From: Cercospora beticola
Lineage: Eukaryota > Ascomycota > Dothideomycetes > Mycosphaerellales > Mycosphaerellaceae
NCBI RefSeq assembly: GCF_033473495.1
Contig: NC_088936.1
Coordinates: 1,550,001 to 1,614,000, forward strand
Direction: 5' to 3'
DNA length: 64,000 nt
Each line of letters starts with the position of its first letter. Within the stretch, counting starts at the first letter, position 1. A program made the position numbers and the translations under genes. Positions 32,253 through 42,754 of this stretch are shown piece by piece. Below the pieces are notes generated by a model. It made no database searches, was not told where the DNA came from, and was given only the letters and a program-made list of their open reading frames with translations.

Positions 32253-33228
32253 ATGTTTCAACGAACTGAAGCAGAAGATGCGTGCGAAGGGCTTCTCAGC
32301 AGCGATACGAAGAAGCGGCGTTCGCTAACGCTGGATGCTCGCTGGTGTTCGACAGTACTCTGCTTGTCCTTGTTTTCTGCAATTGTCGGATCTTTGATTG
32401 GACGGCGAATCCAGTCGTCGAATTCAGACCGCGTATGCTTCAAGCACACATCGAAGAGCTCACCTCTGCAGGATGATATTGAAGTTTCGTGGCACGAGGT
32501 CGTATTCAATGGATCGTTGCTGAAGGAGAACGTCTATCGGCAAGATGCGGGACCAGAGGTGGACAGCGCATGGGAGGAGCTCGGGATTAATTGTGAGTTT
32601 CTTTCCGCTCCAGAGCACAAGATGCTCACACCCGCAGATGACAGTATTCTGGTTCCGCCCGATGTGGCTGGCCATGTTGGACTGCGTGAAGATCAAGTCA
32701 GAGCGAAGGTGAAATATGGTGGAGGCTTCATCGCAAATGTCGAAGGACTGCACCATCTGCATTGTCTAGTATGTAACAAGTTGTGTAGCCGGTCGAGGAT
32801 GACTACTGACGCGTCATGGTAGAATCTACTTCGGCAAGCGTTGCATTGGAATTTCGATTATTATCATGCTCGTGCTGAAGGGGCGTTCTTGAATGAAGAT
32901 TTTATCTTGAAGAAGCATGTCAGTAAGTGATGATGCTATAGATCAAGTGCCTCGACACTTTGACTGAAAACTTCCAGCTCATTGTCTCGACATTCTTCGG
33001 CAGCAGTTGATGTGCAGTGTCGACGTTGGAGTAATGGGTCAGGTGTGGTTCCGGCCCTCTCCTGGGAAGCCTCCAGAAGCATTCGTCGACTTCAATACGA
33101 AGCACAGGTGTAGATACTTCGAAGCCATTCGAAAATGGGCATACGAGCATCAGATTGAACAGCCCAGCCCTTCCGACTTGCTGGAGCCCCCACAGATCGG
33201 CGACAGGATATTCGATGAAGTTCCTTGA
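32253..33228 (+). CDS. UstYa-like (DUF3328) oxidase-family protein
   Basis: Three exons, 32253-32768, 32823-32922 and 32978-33228 (donors GTATGT and GTAAGT), give 288 aa in consistent phase. A short cytosolic N-terminus is followed by one membrane anchor (about residues 31-50). Both UstYa signature motifs are present. The first His-X-X-His-Cys is in GLHHLHCL at the end of exon 1. The second His-Cys is in THCLDILRQQLMC at the start of exon 3. Family members such as UstYa/UstYb and AprY carry out oxidative cyclisation of ribosomal peptides; others act in cyclochlorotine-type pathways. The neighbouring secreted Tyr-rich protein makes a peptide substrate conceivable. It is convergent with SER2, 84 bp away. 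Confidence 0.85.
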
Positions 33229-33312
33229 AATCTTGTCGCTCGGAGCTTCTCACATGGCTCAGTATGTTTTCTACCAGAATGGGATGTACCAAGAGTCTCA
33301 GTAGATGAGACT

Positions 33313-34305
33313 TCAGCTTTGAGAATTGAGTGCCGCGTCAATTTCCTGTCTGGTGTAGCCGAGGAGGTATAGCACATCAAGCAGACTCTTGCTGTTGAGC
33401 TTAGAAGGAGCAGCAGCTTGAACCTTCGGCTTGGCGTTGAAGGCAACTCCAAAGCCTGCCACCTCCATCATGGGCAGATCGTTAGATCCATCACCGACTG
33501 CGATGACATTCTGATGCGAGATGCCGTTATCCTTGGCAGTTTCGAAAAGCAGTTCGCGTTTCTTCTGTCCATGAATGATAGGTTTGCCTTCCACAAGCTC
33601 TCCTGTCAATTTTCCAGCAGATGGATCAGAGACCAAGTGATTCGCATATGCGTAATGCATGCCGAGAGTTTCTTTGACCCAGTTCGCCAAAGGAGTAAAG
33701 CCTCCACTGAGCACTGCTGCCTTCCAGCCTAGCTTGGTAAGAACTCGTAGAAGGTCCTGCGCTCCTGGTGTGAAAGTGATGATGCCGTCCCGGAGCTGCT
33801 GCCAAATACTGTCTGGTACTCCCTTGAGCAGAGCCACACGAGCTCGTAATGACGCCTCGAAGTCGACGTATGGTTCCTCTCCGCGCATCGCAGCTTCCGT
33901 GATGGCTGCAACCTGATCATAGAGGCCGACTGCTCTTGCTAACTCATCAATGACTTCTTGTTGAATCAGAGTGCTATCCATGTCAAAGACTGCCAGTCCC
34001 GGCTTCTTGTGGGCGGCATAAAGGTCCCCAGGCTGGACCACGATTTCGATCTTGTGCTCATTTTGCAGGGCCTGTACTTCTTTGCTGTCTGTGAACTTCT
34101 TGCATTCTCTCAGTGTTGGAGTTTTCGCAGCCAATATTTTCAGCTCTGCGACACGCTCGGCGTCCAGAAATCTTGAGCCTGCAGCCGCCACCCCATCAAG
34201 GTCACCAGAATGTCGCTTGTATTGATCGACGATGCTGCCGTATATTTGATTCCATGGTGGCCGCTGCCCGTCTTTGGCGAAGATGAGCGCGACAACTTCA
34301 GACAT
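33313..34305 (-). CDS. SER2: Phosphoserine phosphatase
   Basis: A 330-aa intronless protein starting at ATG 34305. It is a HAD-superfamily SerB-type enzyme for the last step of serine synthesis. It has motif I VFDMDSTLI (nucleophile D108, acid D110), motif II VLSGGFTP, the catalytic lysine region and motif III/IV GDGSNDLPMM. The N-terminal domain of about 100 residues is longer than in bacterial SerB and fits fungal enzymes. Cytosolic. Confidence 0.93.
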   Translation of the reverse strand: MSEVVALIFAKDGQRPPWNQIYGSIVDQYKRHSGDLDGVAAAGSRFLDAERVAELKILAAKTPTLRECKKFTDSKEVQALQNEHKIEIVVQPGDLYAAHKKPGLAVFDMDSTLIQQEVIDELARAVGLYDQVAAITEAAMRGEEPYVDFEASLRARVALLKGVPDSIWQQLRDGIITFTPGAQDLLRVLTKLGWKAAVLSGGFTPLANWVKETLGMHYAYANHLVSDPSAGKLTGELVEGKPIIHGQKKRELLFETAKDNGISHQNVIAVGDGSNDLPMMEVAGFGVAFNAKPKVQAAAPSKLNSKSLLDVLYLLGYTRQEIDAALNSQS

Positions 34306-34767
34306 TGTGAAGTGTGATTACCGCAGCACAGATGTCACAAAATGTCAATGCCTTTGCGTTGGGTCGTACTTGGTCAGTCATCTCGCTGAAGAAGACGCTT
34401 AGCAAACCCGAAAACACGCCGCTGCGTGCCACGTGCTGAATGCCAAGCCTACGTGAGCCAACTCGTCCTGCCGTCATTGCTCGTGGCTTCGTGAGTTCGA
34501 TTGGAAGATATAATACTGTGCGATATCGTACAGTATAGAGGCGTACAAGACTGCTGTACAGTTATATACATATTCTGTCAAGCCTTGAGCCTCATATCTT
34601 TCTATCCGACTTTTTCGCAGCAAGCTGTACATTCAGTATATGCAACGCAACTCGGGGTATATGATTCAAACGCATCCCAGCATAACTCATGATCATAGTC
34701 ATCAACATCATTCCTTGGCCTCGTATAGCCACTTTCTGTCCAAGGTATCTCCTCCTATTGCTCTTGT
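34306..34767. other. Intergenic
   Basis: SER2 promoter and the 3' flank of the Zn2Cys6 gene. No supported gene. Confidence 0.35.
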
Positions 34768-37196
34768 TTATCTGGTCCCATTCTTGTCACGCCTCTCCTT
34801 CCAAGCCTGTTCTGCAGCGGGACTGAGCTCAATGAGTTTGTCCATGCCTGCCACAAAGACACCATCGAGACGGAGTAGCGCAAGATTCAACAAGTCGCAG
34901 CTTCTACTCTTGATCCGCAATAAGCTGCGCCAAGTGTTCAGAAGTCCAAGGCATTCTTTGGCATCACTAAGCGTCGGCGAGGTTACGAAAAGCAGGAGCA
35001 TGAATGAGGAAGCGATCGTGAAGTTGGTCCTGGCATCTACAGAAGTGGTCAGTGATTGATTCAAGTTGTTGAATATCGTACGTAGAACTTACAGCTTGTC
35101 CAGAAACCTTCTAGCTCTCGCGCATGAAGATCGTCCAGAAAGGTTGAGATTTCTTTCGCAACAGCCAAAGCACCCGTCCGCAGGGCAGTGATGGCCGCTG
35201 CATTCGCATCTGTCACTCTGGGACGAAGCATCGCGCGGAAAAGCTCGATCTTGGCAGTGATATAGGCTAGCTGTAGAGATCCATTACCGTCAAGCTCAAA
35301 TTGAACAGACCTTCGCCTCTCGCTGGTAGGAGTACCCGTGGTCGATGGTGCACCAGTGGTTGGTTGACTAGGTAGTAGTCCTGCGGGAAGGCCTTGATAC
35401 CACTCTGTCAGACGGATCCGCAGAGGCTTCGCAACTTCAAGGGTAGCCTCGAGGCTGGTGTGAAGCTGCCTCGTAGCTTTTATGCTGAAGAGCTCCCGTA
35501 GAATGTCGTTGACGATCAGCGTGAGCTCACACAGCTTCAGGAAGTGATGACAGCTGAAGTCTGACATGTGTTCTTCATCATACCGGCGATCTGCTTCAGG
35601 GAAGTCGTCTTCTGTCAGTTTCGGCACATCCCAGTCATCCGCTTGGATGTGGCTGCTGCGCCCAAAATTGAGCGCCAACCATTTATCTTGCACGAATGTT
35701 GCCCAAGCCAAGCGTTTTCGCTGTTTGATCTCCCAGTCTGGTATCGGCCAATCCGTAGGATCTCGATTGAGTCCTAGAGCCTGCGCAATGCTGACTGCGG
35801 TCGACATCATGACCCACTTGAACGGCGTATCACCAACATGTCGATTCGTTGGCCGTCGCTGAACCAACAAGAGTAGTGTTTGTAGAACAGCGATCGATGG
35901 CGTGTGCAGAAGAGGCTGACACGACAGCCACGACAGTTTGAATAGCGCGTCGGCAGATGGTGGTGTGTAGACTTCCACGCAGAGCTTGTCGTCCCAAGCA
36001 CAAAACGGTAGCGCATGACCATAGATGGCGGCCAGTGCACAAGGAGGCACTTCTCGAGGTTCCCTAATGCCCCCACCATTCTGTTCACCACCTTCGCGGC
36101 TCAAAATGGGAAAATACGGTTGCACGTACTTGTAGAATAACCGAATCAATCGCTTTCCAGTTTCCGCCGGCACGAGCTCTTCCAGCTCTCTGCGCCATTT
36201 CTCGCTCGATTCAGATCTGTCCTGCGGCTGAGCTTTGGAAGCCAGTCCATTGTGCTGAATTACAAAGAAAGCGGGAATTGTGTCCTGGTCTTGTACCGGA
36301 CCACTATTCATTTTACGCATTCGTAGCGACTGAAAGGAAGCCTCGTTGTGCTCATCGTAGCGATATCTCGACAAGAGGTACGGGTCCAGCTCGCCACCAA
36401 GCCCCACCAATTGAGCATTGCTGGAATGCTGGCGATCGAGTGAAGGCTCACCACTGGTTGAATCGAATGGCAGAGATAGATCGATTGGCAAGCTCGCTGC
36501 AGTGGATTGCGGTGAGGTAGAATGCTCCAGGGACGAGCTGGGGCGGTGTCCGTTGTTGTTGCGGTGATCATGCGTATGTACCGTGGCCGTAGAGATCGAC
36601 ATGGGCTCGTAGGGTTGAAATGGCACAGGCTCCGGATATAGAGAGTGATCGAATGCGAATTCGTTGCTGTGCAAGGCCCCGTTCAAGGTGGACATGCCGT
36701 TGACGGAGAATGGGTTGATTCCGTTCTCCCATGGCAGCAGATCGTGCTGCATATCCAAAATGCCGCCATTGGTAAAGGCCGGCGTGGAGTCGTGGCTCCC
36801 CGTTCGCGCGCTCTTGTACATGCCATTCTGGTTCGCATCCTGGTCCGATCCCGCGTCATTGGGTCTGCGCCGTTTCGCGGGAGACTCGAGGAAGGTGCAC
36901 TCTTTGTTGTACCTAATACAGAGCTCGCACGGCGGCGCTGTCTCCAAGTGGCAGGCAGCCTTCTTATACCGACAAAAATCACACGGTCTCTTATTGCGCG
37001 ACTTGTATGCTCGTGCTCGTTCCGAACCGTCCGCGCTCTGCTGGGCAGCCGGGGGAGGTGGACTGGCCTGGCTCGTGCTGGCACTCGACTGCTGGTGGGG
37101 GAAGGACGGCATTGGGGGCGCGGGCATGGAGTGCGAGGGCGGCGGCGGAAGAGCAGGGCGAGGGTGGGATGGGGCGGAGGGCGAGAAGGCGGCCAT
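34768..37196 (-). CDS. Zn2Cys6 transcription factor with Fungal_trans domain
   Basis: Two exons, 37196-35093 and 35036-34768 (donor GTAAGT), give 790 aa. The unspliced frame would stop just after the junction. The N-terminal 60 residues are Pro/Ser-rich. The zinc cluster is complete: C72, C75, C82, C90, C93 and C100, preceded by a basic KSRNKR run. A long Asn/Ser/His-rich linker leads to a Fungal_trans regulatory domain (about residues 340-560) with segments such as YVQPYFPILSREGG and VSIAQALGLNRDPTDW. The second exon adds the expected helical C-terminus. Target pathway unknown; it is divergent from the carbamoylase-racemase gene, so regulation of that gene is conceivable. Confidence 0.88.
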
Positions 37197-38495
37197 AATG
37201 AAGAGTCATCCAGGAGCAGCAGCAGCAATAGTGCCGCTGCAATCTGCCTCAACGCGGCCCACACGACTGGAGACGTCGCAGCAGAGGTGAAGTCGCAATG
37301 CGATGCGATGCTGCAGCAACATTCACTTGCGACTCCACTGCCGATAGCGGGACGACCGCATGCTCATGATCGACGCGCGCTGGCTGATACGCGACCTTCC
37401 TTCCTCCGACCAACTGGGTAGTCCGATGCGCGCCCGTCGTATACGCAATAGGCCGCTGTCCAGCAACACAGACCGGTCTCGCTCCAATGCTGGCAGAGGG
37501 ATGCTGATGAATACCAACAACCCTCCTCCGCTGCCTCCTCTCGTCTCCACTTCTGGAACAGGTCCTCGGCTGGCTGCATATGGCCCAACCACAAGCGGCA
37601 AGCCATGAGCTTATCACTTATCGTCACTGCCCACGCGAGACGCACGCTACGCCTCGACGACGAATCATCGTGAACTTGTTACTTCACTTGCTGGTGAGTC
37701 TTGACTAACGACAACGAACGAGACACGCTCCGAACATGACGACTTCGCCATGCCCGACAAGGTACTCCAGACAGACCCTGGAGCCCCAACGCTTCACCTC
37801 TTATCCTCGCTGATAACGCAGGATGATTGCACAGTATGTGCCATTCAAGCCGCAGTTATCTTCTGGCAGTGAAAGGTTAACCTTCCATGGAGGATCTTCC
37901 AAGCATACGTCCGAACGTGATCATACCGGACCATGAAAAGAGAAGTTGTCAAATGCAATTTCGTGGAACAATTGTGAATCGAGACTCTTCTGAGGGTATT
38001 CCCAGGACGGCATCGTCTGAATGTCGTGCTCACGCAAAATGTTCAGATCTAGTATGTCGTGAACAAGTCGTACGCGTGGTCTATGGGCTAGCAGACGCGA
38101 GTCTTACCCTACGGCCAAGACTTACGAAAGCTGGAACATCCTCCTAGCACCTCGCATGGAAGTTACTTTGTACTCCGCCTCCATTCTGACAAGAAGCACT
38201 CATCAAGAACAACGAGATATCGCCGCGTGCTCCGACACGAGTATGCCGACGGCGAGTAGACACCGGCCCGAGCAACCGCTGCCAATTCTACTATCAGCAG
38301 AAGCGGGGCAAAGTTGCGACTTCATCCGATAGCTATCTGCAACGTCTGCTGGAGCCCATACCACCACCCCGATACAACTTTATTGAGTGCCCTATAGGCT
38401 CCGCATTGCAAAGTGGTCGACTGCTATTCTCTCCTCCATCATAGCAGTATCTTACTCAGAAGCTAAGTCACAATATTCTTTCGTCAGCAACGATC
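37197..38495. other. Divergent intergenic region, 1.3 kb
   Basis: Promoters of the Zn2Cys6 gene (-) and the carbamoylase-racemase (+). Overlapping short ORFs on both strands show no motif. Confidence 0.4.
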
Positions 38496-40337
38496 ATGCC
38501 TCGAACAATACGTATAGCAGCAGCCCAGATAGGAGCAGTCCATCGAGACACGCCGCGAGAAAAGGTCCTCCAACGAATGATCAACTTACTCGAAAATGCC
38601 TCAAACCGCGGAGCAGAAGTCGTCCTCTTCCCCGAACTAGCCTTCACAACATTCTTCCCCCGCCACTTAATCACCTCAGAAACAGAACTCTCCAACTTTT
38701 TCGAAAACGGCAACATCACTACATCTCCTCAAACAGCCCCCCTCTTCCAAAAAGCCTCCTCTCTCTCCATCGACATCATCATCGGCTTCGCAGAAACCAC
38801 ACCCGAAAACCAAAACTTCAACACGAGCATCTACTACCACTCCAAAACCCAAACCATCCTCTCCAAATACCGCAAAATCCACCTCCCAGGAACCTTCGAA
38901 CCCTTCTCCAACCCTGACGCAACCAACCAACTCGAAAAACGCTACTTCCTCCCAGGAGACCTCGGGTTCGAAGCCTTCCGCATCCCAGATCTAGCACAAA
39001 ACACAGAACCCATCTTCGGTATGCTAATCTGCAACGATCGTCGCTGGCCCGAAGCCTGGCGCTGTCTCGGACTCCAAGGCGTTAAAGTCGTACTTTGCGG
39101 ATATAATACTGCAGCTTTCGCTCCCGAACTCTGGGGTTCGGATGCGAATCAATCACCAGAGAAAGCGGAAGAGGATGCGCTTTCTCATCATCGGCTTGTG
39201 ATGCAGAGTAATAGTTACATGAATGCGACGTATAGTGTTTGTGCGGCGAGGTGTGGATTGGATGATGGGAAGCTTGGTTTAATTGGAGGGAGTTGTATTG
39301 TTGATCCGGAGGGGAGGATTTTGGCGGAGGCGAAGACAAAGGGGGATGAGGTGGTTCTTGCGAAGATTGATTTGGAGAGGTGTTGGCAGGGGAAGACGAA
39401 GACGTTTGATTTTGAAAGGCATAGGAGGGTGGAGCATTATGGGAGGATTGTTGAGCAGACCGGCGTGGTGGAGCCTCCGAGGTTGTTTGCTGGGGAAGAT
39501 GTTGCGAGTGCTCGAGTTAATGGCAGTTCTGCTGCTGCAGCCAACAGCATACCGATGAGACCTACCATTTCGCACAAGACAGATCAAATACGAATCCTCC
39601 TGATCAATCCAAACGCTACGCCTTCGATGACTGCGTCCTGCGTTGCCTCTGTCTTACCAACATTGCCGCCTGACGTTTCTGTGACCCCCTTTACCGGGCC
39701 TTCGAACGATGCACCAACAGCAATTGAAGGCCAAGTCGACGCCATACTTTCTTCAGCTGCCTGCTTCCGCTCTCTGATCGCTCAGCCAGACCTGATCGCC
39801 ACACACGACGCCATTCTCGTAGCTTGCTATTCCGCACACCCACTTATAAACATGCTCCGCGAAGAATACGATCTTCCAGTAATTGGAATCATGGAATCCA
39901 GCCTCCTGATCTCCCGAACTCTAGGCTCCAAATTTGGTATCGTGGCGACATCTGGACGCTCAGCGATAGCTCACTGGAGCAATGTAGCACACTATAACAT
40001 GACGCCTTACTGTGCTGGAATCGAGTCTTGCGACCTAGGAGTTCTGGACCTCGAAAGATTACCTAGAAAGGAAGTTATGAAGATTCTGCAAAATGTTTCG
40101 AGAAAGTTGACATCGCAAGGAGCAGAAGTGCTATGTCTTGGGTGTGCGGGGATGACAGAGATGAAGCTCGCGCTGGAAGAGGTTGTATCGCAAGAAGGCG
40201 TGCAAGTTGTAGATGGTGTTGTGGCAGGAGTGCAGCATTTGATTGGGATTGTGAGGATGGGTGGGAAGACGGGGAAGAAAGGTGTTTGGAGGAGTAGTGC
40301 TGATGGAAGGAAGCGAAGGGGGCAAGAATATGTGTAG
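38496..40337 (+). CDS. Fused N-carbamoyl amidohydrolase and Asp/Glu/hydantoin racemase
   Basis: A 613-aa single-exon protein. Residues 1 to about 330 form a nitrilase-superfamily domain of the N-carbamoyl-D-amino acid hydrolase type. The triad is Glu47 (LFPELAF), Lys127 (KYRKIHLPG) and Cys179 (MLICNDRRWPE); Glu47 and Lys127 have the same numbering as in the Agrobacterium enzyme. A linker of about 40 residues follows. Residues 370 to about 590 form an Asp/Glu/hydantoin racemase domain with LLINPNATPSMT, the first catalytic-type cysteine in VACYSAHP and the second in LGCAGMTE. Yeast Dcg1 is a stand-alone relative of the second half. Together they suggest breakdown of hydantoins or carbamoyl amino acids, in which racemisation and decarbamoylation are consecutive steps. 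Substrate and stereochemistry are unproven. No signal peptide, so probably cytosolic. Confidence 0.88.
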   Translation: MPRTIRIAAAQIGAVHRDTPREKVLQRMINLLENASNRGAEVVLFPELAFTTFFPRHLITSETELSNFFENGNITTSPQTAPLFQKASSLSIDIIIGFAETTPENQNFNTSIYYHSKTQTILSKYRKIHLPGTFEPFSNPDATNQLEKRYFLPGDLGFEAFRIPDLAQNTEPIFGMLICNDRRWPEAWRCLGLQGVKVVLCGYNTAAFAPELWGSDANQSPEKAEEDALSHHRLVMQSNSYMNATYSVCAARCGLDDGKLGLIGGSCIVDPEGRILAEAKTKGDEVVLAKIDLERCWQGKTKTFDFERHRRVEHYGRIVEQTGVVEPPRLFAGEDVASARVNGSSAAAANSIPMRPTISHKTDQIRILLINPNATPSMTASCVASVLPTLPPDVSVTPFTGPSNDAPTAIEGQVDAILSSAACFRSLIAQPDLIATHDAILVACYSAHPLINMLREEYDLPVIGIMESSLLISRTLGSKFGIVATSGRSAIAHWSNVAHYNMTPYCAGIESCDLGVLDLERLPRKEVMKILQNVSRKLTSQGAEVLCLGCAGMTEMKLALEEVVSQEGVQVVDGVVAGVQHLIGIVRMGGKTGKKGVWRSSADGRKRRGQEYV

Positions 40338-41369
40338 AATATGTCTGTCAGTGCAAGAGATGTGACTTTGGCGTGAAAGCATTCTCCGTGGAGGAAGGCG
40401 GATTGTTCCTTGCAATTGTGAGACTCGTCCACGGAAGCACGGCGCGGTCTTCCGAAATTCTGCCTATAGCCTGCGGGCAGCAGAGCGCCATGGGAGTTCA
40501 GTAATCGGGTCGGAACAGATTGCTCAGGACATGGCCAGAGTGCAAGTGATACGAGATCGAAAAGAAGGTCCTGGCGCGCGATGTGTGTGCCTGGAAACTC
40601 TTCCCTCTTCGCTGATCTCTGCATGTCCCCGCTCTCTGGAGTTTGTGGTGACAGTTGCTCACAAATCTTCCGGCTGACGCTGTGTAAACGATGCACGAAT
40701 CGGGAGGTGTATTAAGCCGGAGCCGGTCATGCAGTCTGGTCCTTCCAGTGATGGCGGCGAGGCAGGCCGACGTCGCAAGAGGTTGATGAAGTAATATTCT
40801 AATGGAGGAGATGCCCCATGGGAACGTGCCCAGTGTGGATGCTGCTGATGGGGTTGGAGACAGAGACGATGGCATAGCGGTGCCGGCCCCACAAGTGGGC
40901 AAGCGTGTTGTCGTGCGAAACAACGCAGCTTGGCGACGGGCGTGCTCTGTTACATCGCGTTTGCCGCAGTCGGTAAGGCTGTCAAACCATGGCCAGCTGC
41001 GAGTCTGCGACGAGCGCCGTCAGCCACCGGCGCACCATTTGATTTGCGCACTTCTTCACTGACTGTACCCGCATGGCAGTGGCGCTCCTTTCGCTTCCTC
41101 CATTCGCTCGCTATTCACGGCTGCCGCATGCGCGCGCCGGGGCGACTTCGCGACACGCAGTCACGCATTCACCAAGGCCCACCACCTGCGGCCTTCACTG
41201 CCTCTTATTACAGGCTGTTTGCTGCGAAGACGTGACATAAGATCTCGCAGTCAGCGCCTTCCCTCGCGCGGGCCTGTCTGTCTGCCCTCAGCCGCGTCCC
41301 ATATCGACAGAAAGTACGGCTCACCAGGCGCCGCTCGGATTGTACAGTACTCCCGCATTGATTGACAGC
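40338..41369. other. Intergenic, ~1 kb
   Basis: Between two plus-strand genes; the promoter of the lactonase gene. ORFs here are short and unsupported. Confidence 0.35.
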
Positions 41370-42587
41370 ATGCGTTTCGAACCAATTCTCGCGCTGGGCG
41401 CGACAGCTTCTGCTACGAATTTGTTCGTCGCTGACTACAGCGGCAACATCACCACTTTGTCCCTTTCCGAGAGCAACGGCAACTACTCGCTCACCAAGAC
41501 TTCCGCCAGCGATGGATGCGCACCAAACCCAGCCTGGCTCACCATCGACCCTGGTCGAGGGCTGCTGTACTGCACCAACGAAGGCCTTTCTCGTCCTAAT
41601 GGCTCTCTCGCATCCTTCAGCATCAATGCCGATGGCAGCCTCGACTCCATCGTCAACTTGACTACCGCCAACGGTCCAGTCAGCGCCGCAATCTACGGAA
41701 ACCCCTCTGCAAGCGAGCGAGGCCTCGTCTTGGCTCACTACTCCGGATCGGCAGTCACAACCTACAAGGTCTCATCGACCGGCAACGTCACGCTGAACGA
41801 GGAGTTCTTCTTCACCATTCCATCGCCAGGCCCAGACCCGGACCGACAGGACGCTCCTCACCCACACGAGGCATTCGTCGACCCAACTGGCCAATACATC
41901 TTGCTCCCAGATCTTGGTGCTGACCTCGTCCGCATCTTCAGCTTCGATGTCGAAACCCTCAAGCTGACGGAGCTCGATCCCCTCGAGGCTGAGCCAGGTT
42001 CCGGCCCTCGCCACCTCGCCTTCTGGACTCCATACAACACTCCCGGTGGCACCACCTACCTCTACCTCGTTGGAGAACTCTCCGCCACTGTGACCGGCTA
42101 CGCTGTGCAATACTCCACCAACGGCACTGGGCTTTCGTTCGAAGACATTGGCTACCTGAGGACCACCGGCCTCTTCAATGTCCCACAGCGCGTTGCTCCA
42201 GCAGAAATCCAAGTCTCCCCAGACAACCGCTTCTTGATCGTCTCCAACCGCAACGACACAACCTTCACTTTGCCAAACGCTATTGGCAAGTCCGACTCAC
42301 TTGCGACTTTCCCACTTGGCCAGGATGGAAACTTGACTGCTCTCCACCAGCTGTGGCCAGCAGGAGGAAACTTCCCACGCCACTTCGAGACCAACGCCGC
42401 AGGAAACCTGGTCGCGGTCGGTCTGCAGAACGATCAAGCTGTTGCGATTCTGAGGCGTGATGTTGTCACTGGATTGATTGGGGAGCCAATTGCGAGAATT
42501 GAGATTGGTGGCAATGTGACTACCGTGGTCTGGGATGAAGCACCACGCAGTGGTGTCGCAGGCGTCACTGGTTTGGCTGGATATTAG
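41370..42587 (+). CDS. Secreted lactonase-type beta-propeller
   Basis: A 405-aa protein from the ATG at 41370 (the frame upstream starts only with TTG). A short signal peptide, MRFEPILALGATASA, precedes repeated blade-like segments. These include LFVADYSGNITTLSL, PNPAWLTIDPGRGLLYCTNEG, HPHEAFVDPTGQYILLPDLGADLVRIF and PAEIQVSPDNRFLIVSNRND. They match the seven-bladed family of 6-phosphogluconolactonase (Pgl type) and carboxy-cis,cis-muconate cyclase. Many Asn-X-Ser/Thr sites support secretion, which argues against a role in the pentose phosphate pathway. The lactone substrate is unknown. Confidence 0.82.
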   Translation: MRFEPILALGATASATNLFVADYSGNITTLSLSESNGNYSLTKTSASDGCAPNPAWLTIDPGRGLLYCTNEGLSRPNGSLASFSINADGSLDSIVNLTTANGPVSAAIYGNPSASERGLVLAHYSGSAVTTYKVSSTGNVTLNEEFFFTIPSPGPDPDRQDAPHPHEAFVDPTGQYILLPDLGADLVRIFSFDVETLKLTELDPLEAEPGSGPRHLAFWTPYNTPGGTTYLYLVGELSATVTGYAVQYSTNGTGLSFEDIGYLRTTGLFNVPQRVAPAEIQVSPDNRFLIVSNRNDTTFTLPNAIGKSDSLATFPLGQDGNLTALHQLWPAGGNFPRHFETNAAGNLVAVGLQNDQAVAILRRDVVTGLIGEPIARIEIGGNVTTVVWDEAPRSGVAGVTGLAGY

Positions 42588-42754
42588 GAGTTTCTCGTAC
42601 ACAAGCAGCACGTCTACGGCCTTTTCGAAGCGGGAATAGACCCGCACCTCGAAATCAGATAGTCGCAGATGTGAAAGCTGGATATCAAAGAAAAATCTTT
42701 CACCACATCTTTTCCTTCAGTACTGCAGCCTCGTGCTATTTGTCCGATGTACCA

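Noticed and set aside
36645..37421. 258-codon plus-strand ORF
   Set aside because: It is antisense to the Zn2Cys6 gene, whose cysteine cluster and Pro-rich N-terminus explain the region.
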